DNA of 64,000 nt, from the NCBI RefSeq assembly GCF_001421325.1, contig NZ_LMJY01000012.1, forward strand, positions 372,001-436,000, written 5' to 3'. Below the pieces are notes generated by a model. That model was not told the origin of the DNA, did not search any database, and saw nothing but the letters and a program-made list of their open reading frames with translations. Position numbers and translations under genes: made by a program. Of the stretch, positions 31,053-41,712 are shown piece by piece (position 1 is the first letter of the stretch; the number at the start of each line of letters is the position of its first letter). The DNA is from Novosphingobium sp. Leaf2 (lineage in GTDB: Bacteria > Pseudomonadota > Alphaproteobacteria > Sphingomonadales > Sphingomonadaceae).

Positions 31053-31757
31053 AGCGTGACAAGCCCTGCCCACTGCCCCGCCCCCACCATTCTTGCACAC
31101 GACCTGCGGCTGACGCTGGGGGCGGGTGCCAGCGCGGTGGAGATCCTCAAAGGGATCGACCTTGCCGTGCCGCGCGGCCAGACGCTGGCGCTGCTGGGGC
31201 CTTCGGGCTCGGGCAAATCGTCGCTGATGGCGGTCCTGTGCGGGCTGGAGCGGGCCAGCGCCGGCACGCTGCAGGTGGCGGGAGAGGATTTTGCCGGAAT
31301 GAGCGAGGATGCGCTGGCCCGGGCGCGGCGCGGGCGCATCGGGGTGGTGCTGCAGGCTTTTCACCTGCTGCCTACGATGACCGCGCTGGAAAACGTGGCC
31401 ACCCCGCTGGAACTGGCGGGGATGCCGGACGCGCGCGAACGGGCCGAGGCGGAACTGGCCGCCGTAGGCCTTGGCCATCGCCTGTCGCACTACCCCGCGC
31501 AGCTTTCCGGCGGCGAGCAGCAGCGCGTGGCGATCGCCCGCGCGCTGGCCCCGCGCCCGGCGCTAGTCTTTGCCGACGAGCCGACCGGCAACCTCGATGC
31601 CGCCACGGGCGCGGCCATCGTCGACCTGCTGTTCGCCCGCCGGGCGGAGGCCGGGGCGACGCTGCTGATCATCACGCACGATGCAGCCCTGGCGCAAAGG
31701 TGCGAACGGGTGGTGACGCTGGCCGATGGCCGGATCGTGAGCGACACGCGTGGGTGA
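31047..31757 (+). CDS. ybbA: ABC transporter ATP-binding protein, YbbA/LolD type
   Basis: 236 residues from ATG 31047. Walker A GPSGSGKSS, Q-loop (GVVLQAFHLLPTMTALENV), signature LSGGEQQRVAIARAL, Walker B LVFADEPTGNLDAATG and switch His (ITHDAA). It belongs to the MacB/LolD group acting with FtsX-type permeases on lipids or lipoproteins. It overlaps the next permease gene by 8 bases. The frame is open 21 codons further upstream into the divergent gene. Confidence 0.93.
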   Translation: MGSVTSPAHCPAPTILAHDLRLTLGAGASAVEILKGIDLAVPRGQTLALLGPSGSGKSSLMAVLCGLERASAGTLQVAGEDFAGMSEDALARARRGRIGVVLQAFHLLPTMTALENVATPLELAGMPDARERAEAELAAVGLGHRLSHYPAQLSGGEQQRVAIARALAPRPALVFADEPTGNLDAATGAAIVDLLFARRAEAGATLLIITHDAALAQRCERVVTLADGRIVSDTRG

Positions 31758-34290
31758 CCGCCAAGGCCGCGCCCTGCCGTGGCGCACCGCGTGGATGCTG
31801 GCCCGGCGGGATTTGTCCGCCCGCTTCAAGGGTTTGCGGTTGCTGCTGGTGTGCCTGTTTCTGGGCGTGGGGGCGATTGCCGCGATCGGCACCCTGACCG
31901 GCTCGATCAAGCACGAGCTGGGCGCGCGCGGCCGGCAGATCCTGGGCGGCGACATCGAACTGCGCGTGTGGCAGCGCGACGTGTCGAAAGACGAACGCGC
32001 GGCGCTGGCCCGGCTGGGCCAAGTCTCCACCGGCTATCGCATGCAGGCGATCGCCACCCACGGCGACGCCACGGCCCCTGTTGCGCTCAAAGCGGTGGAC
32101 GGCGCCTGGCCGCTGTACGGACGGCTGGACCTGACCGATGGCCGCCACGTTGGCGCACCGCCGCCCGGCACCGTCTGGATTGCCAAAGGCACAGCGGCGC
32201 GGCTTGGCGTAAACCCCGGCGCGACGATCGTGGTCGGCGGCGTGCCGCTGCGCGTGGGCGGTATCCTGGCGTCCGATCCCGAACAGATGAGCGAGGGCTT
32301 TGCACTGGGCGATACCGCTATCGTGCCGGTTGACCTGCCGGCCCGCGCCGGGCTGACGTCGCCAGGCGCGATGTTCCGCTCGGTCACCCGCGTGCGCTTC
32401 GCTGATGGCGCGCGCGATCCCGAACCCGTGGTGGACGCGATGAAAGTGCGCTTTGGCGATGGCGCGTTCGAGGCGCGCACCCGCAACGCCGCCTCCCCCA
32501 CGACCGAGCGGTTCGTCAGCCGCATGGGCGAATTTCTGGTGCTGGTGGGCCTGGCCGCGCTGGTGATCGCCGGGATCGGTATCGGCGGCGGTGTCTCGTC
32601 CTACCTTCAGGCGCGGCGCAACGCGATCGCGACGCTCAAGGTGCTGGGCGCGACGAGCGGGGACATCGCGCGGATCTATGTTCTGCAGGTGGGCGCAGCC
32701 GCACTGGTGGGCAGCCTTGCCGGGCTCATGGCGGGCGTGCTGGTGACGCCATTGCTGGCCAGCGCGCTGCAAAACCTGCTGCCGGTGGAAAGCGGCTTCA
32801 CGGTATCACCGGCAGCGCTCGCCACCGCAGCCGCCTATGGCCTGCTGGTGGCGCTGGTGTTCGCCGCCCCGCCGCTGGTGCGCGCACGCGGCTGGCCGGC
32901 GATGGCGCTGATGCGGGCCGGCGTTTCGCCCCTCGTTGCAGATCGCAAGGCGCTCGCCGTTCCGGTGGGGCTGGGCCTTGCCGCCATCGTCACGCTGGCG
33001 CTGGTCAATGCCGCGCAGCCGCTGGTGACGCTGGGCTTTCTGGCCGGCAGTGCGGGGATGCTGGGACTGCTGGCGCTGATCGGGCTGGGCATCCGCAAGG
33101 GCGCGGCCCGCCTGCCCCGCCCGCGCGGGCCGATGCTGCGTGCAGGGCTTGCCAACCTGCACCGCCCGGGCGCGCAGACCGGCGCGCTGGTGACCGCGCT
33201 GGGCTTTGGCCTGTCCGCCTTCGTGCTGATCGCGGCGGTGCAGACCAGTCTGGATGCCAACATCCGCAAGACCGTGCCGGCCCGCGCGCCCGACTTCTTC
33301 GTGCTGGACGTGCCACCCGCCAAGGCCCCTGCCTTTCGCGACGCGGTGGCGCAGACGGTGCCCGGCGCGGTGCTGCGGCTGGTGCCCAACTTGCGCGGGC
33401 GGATCATCGCCTACGGCCCGCAAGGTCGCATGACCAAAGTGTCCAGCCTTGGCAAGGACTTGCCGGACGGCGCCTGGGCCTTGCGCGGCGAGCGCGGCCT
33501 GACCTATGCGGCGAGCGTGCCCGAAGGCAGCACGGTGACCGCCGGTGCCTGGTGGCCGCCGCTCTATCGCGGCGAGCCGCTGGTTTCGCTCGATGAAAAA
33601 CTGGCGCAGGCGATCGGCCTGAACGTGGGCGACTATATCACCGTCAGCGTGCTGGGCGTGGAGCGCACCGCGCGGGTCGCGGCACTGCGCCGGATCGACT
33701 GGGATACGCTGGGGTTCAACTACGTGCTGGTGTTCTCACCCAACACGCTGGAAGACGCGCCGCACAACCTTGCCGCCACCATCGAGGTGCCCAAGGGCAC
33801 GCCCACCACCGGCCTGCTGCCCCGGCTGGTGCGCGCCTTCCCGTCCACCTCGGTGATCGAAACCGGCAGCCTCCTGCGCGATGCGCGCGGGCTGCTCGAT
33901 CAGTTGTCCGCCGCGATCCTGGCGGCAGCGTCTGTGGCGGTACTGGCAGGGCTTGCGGTGCTGCTAGGCGCGATTGCGGCGGCGCGGGCCAGCCGCACCT
34001 ACGACACCGTGATCCTGCGGGTGTTGGGCGGCAGCCAGGGGCAATTGCTGATGCTGCAACTGGCGGAATACGGCCTGATCGCCGCTGTGCTGGCGCTCGT
34101 CGCGCTAGTTGCCGGAAGCACGATGGCCTGGGCCGTGGTGGTGAAATTGTTCGAATTTGCCTGGCTGCCGGACTGGCCGCGCGTGCTGGCGGTGCTGGGC
34201 ATCGGCCTGCTGCTTATTCTCGGCTTTGCCCTGGCCGGCTCGCTCCCGCTGCTGCGGGCCAAGCCGGCCAGGGCGTTGCGCGAACTGTAG
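31750..34290 (+). CDS. ybbP: FtsX-type ABC permease, YbbP-like
   Basis: 846 residues from GTG 31750. One TM near the N-terminus (LLLVCLFLGVGAIAAIGTLTG), then a MacB-type periplasmic domain, a first FtsX block of three TM (about 255-380), two more TM (about 395-440), a second periplasmic domain, and a final FtsX block (about 715-846). This duplicated 10-TM layout is that of YbbP and related exporters. Together with the ATPase it may export a hydrophobic substrate; the E. coli counterpart is not well defined. Translationally coupled to the ATPase gene. Confidence 0.92.
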   Translation: MGDRQGRALPWRTAWMLARRDLSARFKGLRLLLVCLFLGVGAIAAIGTLTGSIKHELGARGRQILGGDIELRVWQRDVSKDERAALARLGQVSTGYRMQAIATHGDATAPVALKAVDGAWPLYGRLDLTDGRHVGAPPPGTVWIAKGTAARLGVNPGATIVVGGVPLRVGGILASDPEQMSEGFALGDTAIVPVDLPARAGLTSPGAMFRSVTRVRFADGARDPEPVVDAMKVRFGDGAFEARTRNAASPTTERFVSRMGEFLVLVGLAALVIAGIGIGGGVSSYLQARRNAIATLKVLGATSGDIARIYVLQVGAAALVGSLAGLMAGVLVTPLLASALQNLLPVESGFTVSPAALATAAAYGLLVALVFAAPPLVRARGWPAMALMRAGVSPLVADRKALAVPVGLGLAAIVTLALVNAAQPLVTLGFLAGSAGMLGLLALIGLGIRKGAARLPRPRGPMLRAGLANLHRPGAQTGALVTALGFGLSAFVLIAAVQTSLDANIRKTVPARAPDFFVLDVPPAKAPAFRDAVAQTVPGAVLRLVPNLRGRIIAYGPQGRMTKVSSLGKDLPDGAWALRGERGLTYAASVPEGSTVTAGAWWPPLYRGEPLVSLDEKLAQAIGLNVGDYITVSVLGVERTARVAALRRIDWDTLGFNYVLVFSPNTLEDAPHNLAATIEVPKGTPTTGLLPRLVRAFPSTSVIETGSLLRDARGLLDQLSAAILAAASVAVLAGLAVLLGAIAAARASRTYDTVILRVLGGSQGQLLMLQLAEYGLIAAVLALVALVAGSTMAWAVVVKLFEFAWLPDWPRVLAVLGIGLLLILGFALAGSLPLLRAKPARALREL

Positions 34291-34305
34291 AACGCGCAAG
34301 GCCAG

Positions 34306-34764
34306 TTAGGCGAACACGTCCCGGTTATCCCACACCGCGCGCGGATCGCGGGTCTTGTAGACCAGCGTCTTGGCTAGGATGTCGTGCAGGCCCTGCTTGC
34401 GCTCGGTAAAGGCAACCATGATGAAGCCGATGCCGATTATCAGACTCGACAGGATCTTGCCGAAATAACGACCCGTCGCCTTGCCGAAGCTGATGCGCTG
34501 GCCCTGCTCGTCGGTCACGATCAGGCCCACTGCCAGCTTGCCGACTGTGGCCTGCGTCGACGAACTTTCCATCAGCGCGAAGTACAGCCAGCTGAGGATC
34601 AGGCTGATCGAAATACCGCCGACCATTCCCGCAGTGGCTGCCCCTGTCCCCGGCACGAAACCAAGACCAAATATGCCCCCGACAATCGACGCCACAATGT
34701 TTAAAATGATTGAATCGATAATGTAGGCGAGTGATCGCCACCAAAAACCGCCGTAAGGCACCAT
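34306..34764 (-). CDS. RDD-family membrane protein
   Basis: 152 residues. Starts MVPYGGFWWRSLAYIIDSII: the RDD pattern with Arg and Asp in the first TM. Three hydrophobic helices (about 12-32, 45-65, 100-120) and the loop QATVGKLAVGLIVTDEQGQR. RDD proteins include proposed Na+/H+ antiporters, but the function of this one is unknown. Convergent with the ABC permease gene. Confidence 0.85.
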   Translation of the reverse strand: MVPYGGFWWRSLAYIIDSIILNIVASIVGGIFGLGFVPGTGAATAGMVGGISISLILSWLYFALMESSSTQATVGKLAVGLIVTDEQGQRISFGKATGRYFGKILSSLIIGIGFIMVAFTERKQGLHDILAKTLVYKTRDPRAVWDNRDVFA

Positions 34765-34896
34765 TGCTTGTTCCCCTGTTCAGCGTTGGGCGAGGGCCGA
34801 AAGAAACCCTCGCGCCAAACGTTAACGCGAAGGGGATAGCCAAGTTTCAGGCTAATGCAAACGTGGGCGCACTTCTGCACAGTGCTTGCCCAGCCG

Positions 34897-37599
34897 TCAG
34901 AATCGCATCCGTGCAGCCACGCCGTAGGTGCGGGGCTGGTTGGGATAGCCCGAGATCGAGCCGGGCTGCGCGGGGCTGTCGAATATCTGCAGGATCGTGC
35001 GATCGTTCAGCAGGTTGCGGCCCCACACGCTCAGCTCCAGGCCGTTCGCCATAGCATACGTCAAGGATGCGTTGACGTCGTTGATGTCCTGCTTGAATTC
35101 GCGCGCCGCCGCCAGCGCGGCAGACACGTCAACCACCCGGCCCTGCGTGTCCGTCACCACAAGGCCCGGCAGCCCTTCCACCAGCTGGAACTGCGCTTCG
35201 TAATGATAGTCGCCGTGCAGGATCACCCGGTCTCCGCGGGTGCCCACAGGTTGCACCAGCTCCGCCCCGAAGGTGACCGACAGCGGTGAGACGCCCGCCG
35301 GCGTGGTGCCCGAAAGATCACCGAACGCGGAAAGCTGGAACCGGTCGAACCGGGGCTTGAGATACGTCCACGACATCGTCAGCGTCAGCGGCTCCACGGG
35401 CTTTGCCGATCCTTCGAACTCGATCCCGAAGGCGGACTGCTTGCCCGCGTTCGCCAGGAAAAAGCCGGATCCGGTGAATATATTGGACTGGAAGTTCCGG
35501 ATGGTCTGCTTGAACACCGCGACGTTGGCTGACACGATCCCCCAGTTACCCTTGAGGCCCAGTTCATACACGGTGGCATCTTCGGGATCGGCATAGCGGC
35601 TGCCCGCCGTCAGGTTGTTCACCGCTAGCCCCTGCGCGCGCAAGGCCACCAGATCGGCAGGCGTTGGCCGGCTGTCGCGCGACAGGTTGATGGACGCCGC
35701 CTTGTAGCCGGTCGCCCAGGCCGCATACATGTTGACCGTGGGCGTCACGTCCCACGCAATCCGCGCGGTGTAACTGACATCCCCGTCGCTCAGGCGGTTG
35801 GATTCCACCGCATTGGGCACGTTCATGAACGGGGGGAAATACTGCAGCTTGCGCAAGCCGTTCAGCGGGTTGGCGGCCGGGTTGTTGGCATTGCCCGCAG
35901 CGAAGGCAACCAGCTGGCGATAGATCGGCGCGGTGGCCGGGCTGGTGGCAAAGGCCAGCACTTGTGCGGTGTTGGTCGGGTTCACGCCCACGGAACGCAG
36001 CGCCCCGCCCAGCAGCAGCTGCTGGCGAAATCCGGCATACCGCGGGCTGTCGAAATCGATGGCCGCGAACGCGTCGTTGGACGTGGTATTGGTGGCATAC
36101 CGCTTGGTATCATGCGTATAATTCAGCCCGCCGGTCACCGTCAGGCCGGGCGCCACCTTGAAATCGAGCTGGCCGAACACAGACCACGCCTCGTCCTTCA
36201 CCGCGTACGCCTCGGTCAAACCGGTGCCCGCACGGAAGAACTGGCCGGCGTACTTGGCCGGATTGCCTTCCGATGCGCCGAACGCGGTTTCCAGCGCCGG
36301 CACGCTGAGCGCCCCGCCGGACAGACCCTGCACCAGCAGGTTGGCATAAGGGCGCGCCTGGTTGCCCCACAGCACCTGGTTGTTCTGGTCGATCTTCTCG
36401 TTGAAATAGAAGCCGCCGATCAGGCCGGTGATCCGCTCCCCGATGGAGAAATTGGCGCGCAGTTCCTGGGTGAAGGTCCTAATCCGCAAGTCCTGCCAGT
36501 TGCGGCCCAGCAGGTCGGCGCTGGAAAAATCCGAATCCTGGTTGGTCAGCGCATTGGTGCGCCGGTAGGCGGTGATCGAGGTCAGCGCAGCGCCGCCAAG
36601 ATCGTAGTCCACCTGCCCGGAAACGCCCCAGTTCTCGATCCGGTTGGACGATTCGAAATTGTTGTAGACCACGTTGTCGTACTTCTGACCGGGCTGGTTC
36701 ACCGCCCCGCCCAGCGCGAAGATGGCGGCGGTGGGTGCGGCCTGCCGCAAGTTGACCACCGCGCAGCAGTTCTCGTCGATCTTGCTGTAATCGCCGATCA
36801 ACCGCACTTGTAGGCCCTGGTGATTGTCCAGCAGCAGTTGACCACGCCCGAACCAGCGGTTGCGCGCGTTGGTGCGCTCGCCGGTCGCCAGATCGCGCAC
36901 GATGCCGTCCCGCTTGTTGATCCCGCCGGCCAGGCTGAAGGCCACAGTGTCGCTGAGCGGGCCGGTGACGACGCCCTTGATGACGCGCGCATCGTAATTG
37001 CCGTAGCTGGCCTCCACGTTGCCGCCGAAATCGAACTGCGGCTTGCGCGTCACGATGGAAATCACGCCGGCCGACGCGTTCTTGCCGAACAGCGTGGACT
37101 GCGGCCCGCGCAGCACCTCGATCCGTTCCACATCGGGAAAATCGCCGATCATCGAGGCCGACCGTGACCGGTACACCCCATCGATGAACAGGCCCACCGA
37201 AGGCTCGATCCCGGCGTTGTTAGCGCCGTTGCCGAACCCGCGGATATAGAAATTGGTATTCGCGCTGGATTGCAGCTGGTTCACCCGCAAGCTGGGCACC
37301 AGCGATTGCAGGTCCTTGATATCACGGATCTGCGCGCGTTCGATCGTGGCGCCGGTGGTTACCGAAACGGCAACGGGCACATCCTGCAGCGTCTGCTCGC
37401 GCTTGGTGGCGGTAACGATGATCGCGTTGGCATCGCCGTCCGCCGTATCCGTTGTCCCGTCCTGCGCCAGCGCGCCGGGCGCCCAGCTCAGAACCGCGCC
37501 CGCCGCCGCCAGCGAGACCAGGCCTGCCCGCCCCGCTCCGCGCCGAAAAAAGAAGATGCGCGATTCCCGCGCGCCGATGCCCGCCAAAACATCCTGCAT
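34897..37599 (-). CDS. TonB-dependent outer-membrane receptor
   Basis: 900 residues. N-terminal signal peptide ending ALAQD; TonB-box-like segment IIVTATKREQTLQDVPVAVSV (in part), plug domain with RIEVLRGPQSTLFGKNASAGV, then a large beta-barrel ending in the outer-membrane signature (YGVAARMRF). The barrel style (YAAWATGYKAASINLSRD) resembles the large sphingomonad group of receptors for unknown siderophores, sugars or aromatics. No Fur box or substrate gene lies nearby, so the ligand is unknown. Confidence 0.93.
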   Translation of the reverse strand: MQDVLAGIGARESRIFFFRRGAGRAGLVSLAAAGAVLSWAPGALAQDGTTDTADGDANAIIVTATKREQTLQDVPVAVSVTTGATIERAQIRDIKDLQSLVPSLRVNQLQSSANTNFYIRGFGNGANNAGIEPSVGLFIDGVYRSRSASMIGDFPDVERIEVLRGPQSTLFGKNASAGVISIVTRKPQFDFGGNVEASYGNYDARVIKGVVTGPLSDTVAFSLAGGINKRDGIVRDLATGERTNARNRWFGRGQLLLDNHQGLQVRLIGDYSKIDENCCAVVNLRQAAPTAAIFALGGAVNQPGQKYDNVVYNNFESSNRIENWGVSGQVDYDLGGAALTSITAYRRTNALTNQDSDFSSADLLGRNWQDLRIRTFTQELRANFSIGERITGLIGGFYFNEKIDQNNQVLWGNQARPYANLLVQGLSGGALSVPALETAFGASEGNPAKYAGQFFRAGTGLTEAYAVKDEAWSVFGQLDFKVAPGLTVTGGLNYTHDTKRYATNTTSNDAFAAIDFDSPRYAGFRQQLLLGGALRSVGVNPTNTAQVLAFATSPATAPIYRQLVAFAAGNANNPAANPLNGLRKLQYFPPFMNVPNAVESNRLSDGDVSYTARIAWDVTPTVNMYAAWATGYKAASINLSRDSRPTPADLVALRAQGLAVNNLTAGSRYADPEDATVYELGLKGNWGIVSANVAVFKQTIRNFQSNIFTGSGFFLANAGKQSAFGIEFEGSAKPVEPLTLTMSWTYLKPRFDRFQLSAFGDLSGTTPAGVSPLSVTFGAELVQPVGTRGDRVILHGDYHYEAQFQLVEGLPGLVVTDTQGRVVDVSAALAAAREFKQDINDVNASLTYAMANGLELSVWGRNLLNDRTILQIFDSPAQPGSISGYPNQPRTYGVAARMRF

Positions 37600-37867
37600 G
37601 AAAATCCCCTGCCCAATTCGCGCGACTGCCCCGTCGCGGTGCGCATCGATCTGTGCGTTTTAGTTTCGATATGCTATGGCGTTACCAGCGCTAGAGCAAT
37701 ACTCTTACATGAATAGTGCCAACAACCTGCACCATTGTGGCGGCACCGCCACAGACCGATCCGTCGCACTACGCTTGCCGAAATTGCCCCGATCGGTTAT
37801 GGGCGCGCAAATTTTGCAGTGCAGCACGCATCTGCACGGCTGAAACCTCCTGTCGAAAGAAGACCCA

Positions 37868-39700
37868 ATGTCCGCCCCGCTTCCCCTGCGCAATATCGCG
37901 ATCATCGCGCACGTCGATCATGGCAAGACCACGCTCGTCGATCAGCTTTTCCGCCAGTCCGGGACCTTCCGCGACAACCAGCGCGTGGAAGAGCGGGCGA
38001 TGGATTCCAACGATCTGGAAAAAGAGCGCGGCATCACGATTCTCGCCAAGCCCACCTCGATCGAGTGGAACGGCTATCGCATCAACATCGTCGATACCCC
38101 CGGCCACGCCGACTTCGGCGCCGAGGTTGAGCGCATCCTGTCGATGGTGGACGGCGTGGTCCTGCTGGTCGACAGCTCCGAAGGCGCGATGCCGCAGACC
38201 AAGTTCGTCACCGGCAAGGCGCTGGGCCTGGGCCTCAAGCCCATCGTCGTGGTCAACAAGATCGACCGTCCCGATGGCCGTCATGCCGAAGTGCTGGACG
38301 AAGTGTTCGACTTGTTCGTCAGCCTTGACGCCAACGACGAACAGCTCGATTTCCCCACGCTGTACGCCTCGGGCCGCAACGGCTACGCCAGCGAAGATCC
38401 CGATGCGCGCGAAGGCACGCTGACCCCGCTGTTCGAAAAGATCATCGAGCACGTGCCCGCCCCGGCCGCCGACGTTGACGGGCCGTTCAAGTTCCTGGTC
38501 ACCCTGCTGGATCGTGACAACTTCCTGGGCCGCATCCTCACCGGCAAGGTCCAGTCCGGCACCGTCAAGGTCAACGATCAGATCCGCGCGCTCGACAATG
38601 ACGGCAACGTCGTCGAAGTGGGCCGCGCCTCCAAGCTGCTGGCGTTCCACGGGCTTGACCGCGTTCCGGTGGATCAGGCCAAGGCCGGCGACATCATCTC
38701 GATCGCCGGTCTCACCACCGCGACCGTGTCGAACACCATCGCCGACCCCACCGTAACCGAGCCGCTCCACGCCCAGCCGATCGATCCGCCGACGCTGTCG
38801 ATGCGCTTTGCGGTGAACGATTCGCCGATGGCGGGCCGTGAAGGCTCCAAGGTCACCAGCCGCATGATCCGCGATCGCCTGGCGCGTGAAGCGGAATCCA
38901 ATGTCGCTATCCGCGTCACCGAAAGCGCCGACAAGGACAGCTTCGAAGTGGCCGGTCGCGGTGAGCTTCAGTTGGGCGTTGTCATCGAAACGATGCGCCG
39001 CGAAGGCTTCGAGCTGGGCATCAGCCGCCCCCGCGTGCTGTTCGGCACCGACGAAAACGGCAAGCGCACCGAGCCTTACGAAACCGTCGTGATCGACGTG
39101 GACGAGGAATATTCGGGCACCGTCGTCGAGAAGATGGCGATGCGCAAGGGCGAGATGACCGACATGCGCCCCAGCGGCGGTGGCAAGACGCGCATCACCT
39201 TCTCGGCTCCGTCGCGCGGCCTGATCGGCTACCACGGCGAATTCCTGTCGGACACGCGCGGCACCGGCATCATGAACCGCCTGTTCGAAAAGTATGGCCC
39301 GTATCGCGGCGCCATCGAAGGCCGCCAGAACGGCGTGCTGATTTCGAACGGCACCGGCGAAGCGGTGGGCTACGCGCTCAACTCGCTGGAAGAGCGCGGC
39401 GTGCTGTTCATCAAGCCGCAGGAAAAGATCTACGAGGGCATGATCATCGGCGAGAACGCCAAGCCCGACGATCTTGAAGTGAACCCGATGAAGTCCAAGC
39501 AGCTAACGAACTTCCGTTCGACCGGCAAGGACGACGCCATCCGCCTCACCCCGCCGCGCGTGATGACGCTGGAGCAGGCGATCGCCTACATCGACGAGGA
39601 CGAGATGGTCGAAGTCACTCCGCTGTCCATCCGCCTGCGCAAGGCGTTCCTCGACCCGAACGAGCGCAAGAAGCAGGGCCGCAAGAAAGAAATGGCCTGA
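37868..39700 (+). CDS. typA: Ribosome-associated GTPase TypA/BipA
   Basis: 610 residues, normal length. EF-G-like GTPase involved in 50S assembly and stress or cold adaptation. G1 [16 protein letters not shown]3 [15 protein letters not shown]4 [10 protein letters not shown]; then domain II, and the BipA-specific C-terminal domain with [19 protein letters not shown], quoted in part, and [20 protein letters not shown], also in part. It is followed by a clear terminator. Divergent from the TonB receptor. Confidence 0.98.
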   Translation: MSAPLPLRNIAIIAHVDHGKTTLVDQLFRQSGTFRDNQRVEERAMDSNDLEKERGITILAKPTSIEWNGYRINIVDTPGHADFGAEVERILSMVDGVVLLVDSSEGAMPQTKFVTGKALGLGLKPIVVVNKIDRPDGRHAEVLDEVFDLFVSLDANDEQLDFPTLYASGRNGYASEDPDAREGTLTPLFEKIIEHVPAPAADVDGPFKFLVTLLDRDNFLGRILTGKVQSGTVKVNDQIRALDNDGNVVEVGRASKLLAFHGLDRVPVDQAKAGDIISIAGLTTATVSNTIADPTVTEPLHAQPIDPPTLSMRFAVNDSPMAGREGSKVTSRMIRDRLAREAESNVAIRVTESADKDSFEVAGRGELQLGVVIETMRREGFELGISRPRVLFGTDENGKRTEPYETVVIDVDEEYSGTVVEKMAMRKGEMTDMRPSGGGKTRITFSAPSRGLIGYHGEFLSDTRGTGIMNRLFEKYGPYRGAIEGRQNGVLISNGTGEAVGYALNSLEERGVLFIKPQEKIYEGMIIGENAKPDDLEVNPMKSKQLTNFRSTGKDDAIRLTPPRVMTLEQAIAYIDEDEMVEVTPLSIRLRKAFLDPNERKKQGRKKEMA

Positions 39701-39733
39701 TCCATTTCCGCGCAGCCGCGCAAAGACATGTAG

Positions 39734-39768
39734 AAAAGGGCGCGACGGTTATCCGTCGCGCCCTTTTT
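39734..39768. terminator. Bidirectional terminator after typA
   Basis: Perfect 11-bp stem (39738-39748 with 39753-39763), TTAT loop, then TTTTT on the plus strand and AAAA before the stem, so it can serve typA (+) and the convergent outer-membrane gene (-). Confidence 0.9.
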
Positions 39769-39793
39769 CGTTAAGCGAGCTATCGGGCTCGGA

Positions 39794-40654
39794 TCAGAAC
39801 CGGAAACCTACCGTCGCGCGCAGCGAGTGATAGTCGAAGTTCTTGTCCGAATTCTTGATCGCGGTTGACCCGGACGTCAGGATGAACGGGTTGGTCGCCG
39901 CAGCGCTGCCACGGGTGACCAGCACGTTGTACTTGTTGTCGGAATAGCGGTTGTACAGATATTCCAGACCCAGGCTCATGTGGTCGGTCACCATGATTTC
40001 GGTGCCGCCGCCGGCCTGCCAGCCCCACACACCGCGCTTGTCGCGCCGCTCTTCGAACGCATTGGCGGTGTTGGTGGTGGTGAACGTGTGATCAAGCCGC
40101 GCGTAGCTGCCGCCACCCGTGACATAGAACAGCGCGCCGCCGCCCGGCGTGTAGCCCGCGCGCAGGCGCGCCGAAGCGGCCCAGTCCATCTCGCGCTGAA
40201 GGGCGTAGCTGGCCGGCGTCGTGCTATAGCCGGACACGGCGTCCTTGGCTTCGCTCTTCGACCCTTCAATCAGGGCGCCGACCACGAAGTTGCCCATGCG
40301 CCGGTCAACGCCAATGCGCGCGCCGTATTCCGCGCCGTCACGGTCGCTGCGGCAACCGGTAGCCGGCGTCGCGCCGCGGGCACGGCCGGTGCAGAAGCCC
40401 GGCGAAAACGCGTTGGCGCCGGTGAGGGTGTTGACCGAGTTGTTGTAGGAACCGTCGCCGTCGGTATCGAACTTCAAACGCTCGCGCTTGTCGGCGTTCT
40501 GGGCGGACAGGCCGCCGAAGCCCTGAATGTAAAGGCCATCGAAATGGCTGTCACGGCCTTCCGCCTGCGGCGCCATGTCCTGCGCGAAAGCGGGTGTGGA
40601 AACGGTGACAGCGGCAAGCGCCACAGCCGTCAGAATACGGGTCTTGGTGATCAT
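39794..40654 (-). CDS. Outer-membrane beta-barrel protein (Omp25/porin-like)
   Basis: 286 residues with a signal peptide ending TPAFAQD. Alternating strand pattern, many Gly/aromatic residues and a terminal F (LRATVGFRF) mark an eight-stranded OmpA-like barrel of the Omp25/OmpW surface-antigen kind common in alphaproteobacteria (YGARIGVDRRMGNFVVGALIEG, in part). Cys76-type pair in FSPGFCTGRARGATPATGCRSD may form a loop disulfide. Structural or porin role inferred. Confidence 0.82.
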   Translation of the reverse strand: MITKTRILTAVALAAVTVSTPAFAQDMAPQAEGRDSHFDGLYIQGFGGLSAQNADKRERLKFDTDGDGSYNNSVNTLTGANAFSPGFCTGRARGATPATGCRSDRDGAEYGARIGVDRRMGNFVVGALIEGSKSEAKDAVSGYSTTPASYALQREMDWAASARLRAGYTPGGGALFYVTGGGSYARLDHTFTTTNTANAFEERRDKRGVWGWQAGGGTEIMVTDHMSLGLEYLYNRYSDNKYNVLVTRGSAAATNPFILTSGSTAIKNSDKNFDYHSLRATVGFRF

Positions 40655-40854
40655 GCGGTCCTTCCTGTGTCAGGCATTAGCGCCCTTCACCGGCAGTTAC
40701 GTTCGCACGAAGCCTATTGTTGCAATACTTCCGCGAATTACACACAATATTGGAAAATATTTACAATCCAGAAATAAAATATAGTCGATCTATACTATAC
40801 TCAGTACAAATTGCAGTGCCGACCATGCATCGGCATCGCCGGCACTGCCAACCG

Positions 40855-41712
40855 TCAGAACGCTGCGGAGAGCGAGAATACCACCGTGGAACCGGCGATG
40901 GACGAGCCGTTCTTGGTGGAGGAGAAGTTGGGCTTCAGATACGCCGATTCCGCGTTGGAGATGTCGGTATCGATGTATGCCACGCCGACCGTCACAGGTC
41001 CCAGCGCCGCATCCGCACCCAGCATCCAGTCAAGATAGCTGCCGGTGGGCGCCACGCTGGTGCCGTTGGGGCCAAGGCCGGAATTGCCGTCCGAATAGCC
41101 CAGGTGGCCCTTGATGGTCAGCGGTGTGCCGGGAATGGCGGTGTTGGCATCGCCCCAGATGTACAGGTTGTCCGACTTGGCGTTGAACCGGTCAGGAATG
41201 CCGGTGGCGTAGGAATCCGCATTGAAATACCAACGGCCCAGGGCCTGCTGCTTGGGCGCATAGGCGACGCCGGCCAGCAGGTTTGCCGGACCCAGCGAGC
41301 CCGACAGCTTGACGTAGGGTTCGGCGAAGTCGGTGTTGGATGCACCGCCGGGATACATGTACCAGGTCAGGCCGACATCCAGCTTGACGCCGCTGGCGAT
41401 TTCCTTGGCGATACCGCCGTACAGATCGAGTTCGGTGTTCGAGCCGCCGAAGGTGCCCCAGCCTGAAAGGTTCGAGGCCCAGGTGCCGACGTACACGCCG
41501 CTGGAATGGGTGACGGAAACACCGCCCTGCACGGCCAGTTCCTTGTCGGTCTGCGAGACGCCGCGGAACCGGTAATCGGTGACGAGCGCGACGTTTCCGG
41601 CGACCGTGAATTCCTTGGGAGCAGCTTCCTGCGCCGCTGCGGGGCTGGCAAGAAAGGCAGCGGCAAAAGCAGCAGCAGAGCCGGCCAGACCGGCGAAAAG
41701 ACGGGACTTCAT
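40855..41712 (-). CDS. TorF-family putative porin
   Basis: 285 residues. Signal peptide ends PAAAQ; the N-terminal signature VALVTDYRFRGVSQTDKELAVQGG (in part) is that of the TorF (TIGR02001) family of outer-membrane proteins. It has repeated amphipathic strands and a final F. Family members sit in the outer membrane; transported solute unknown. Upstream (41713-42040) lies a cluster of inverted repeats. Confidence 0.88.
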   Translation of the reverse strand: MKSRLFAGLAGSAAAFAAAFLASPAAAQEAAPKEFTVAGNVALVTDYRFRGVSQTDKELAVQGGVSVTHSSGVYVGTWASNLSGWGTFGGSNTELDLYGGIAKEIASGVKLDVGLTWYMYPGGASNTDFAEPYVKLSGSLGPANLLAGVAYAPKQQALGRWYFNADSYATGIPDRFNAKSDNLYIWGDANTAIPGTPLTIKGHLGYSDGNSGLGPNGTSVAPTGSYLDWMLGADAALGPVTVGVAYIDTDISNAESAYLKPNFSSTKNGSSIAGSTVVFSLSAAF

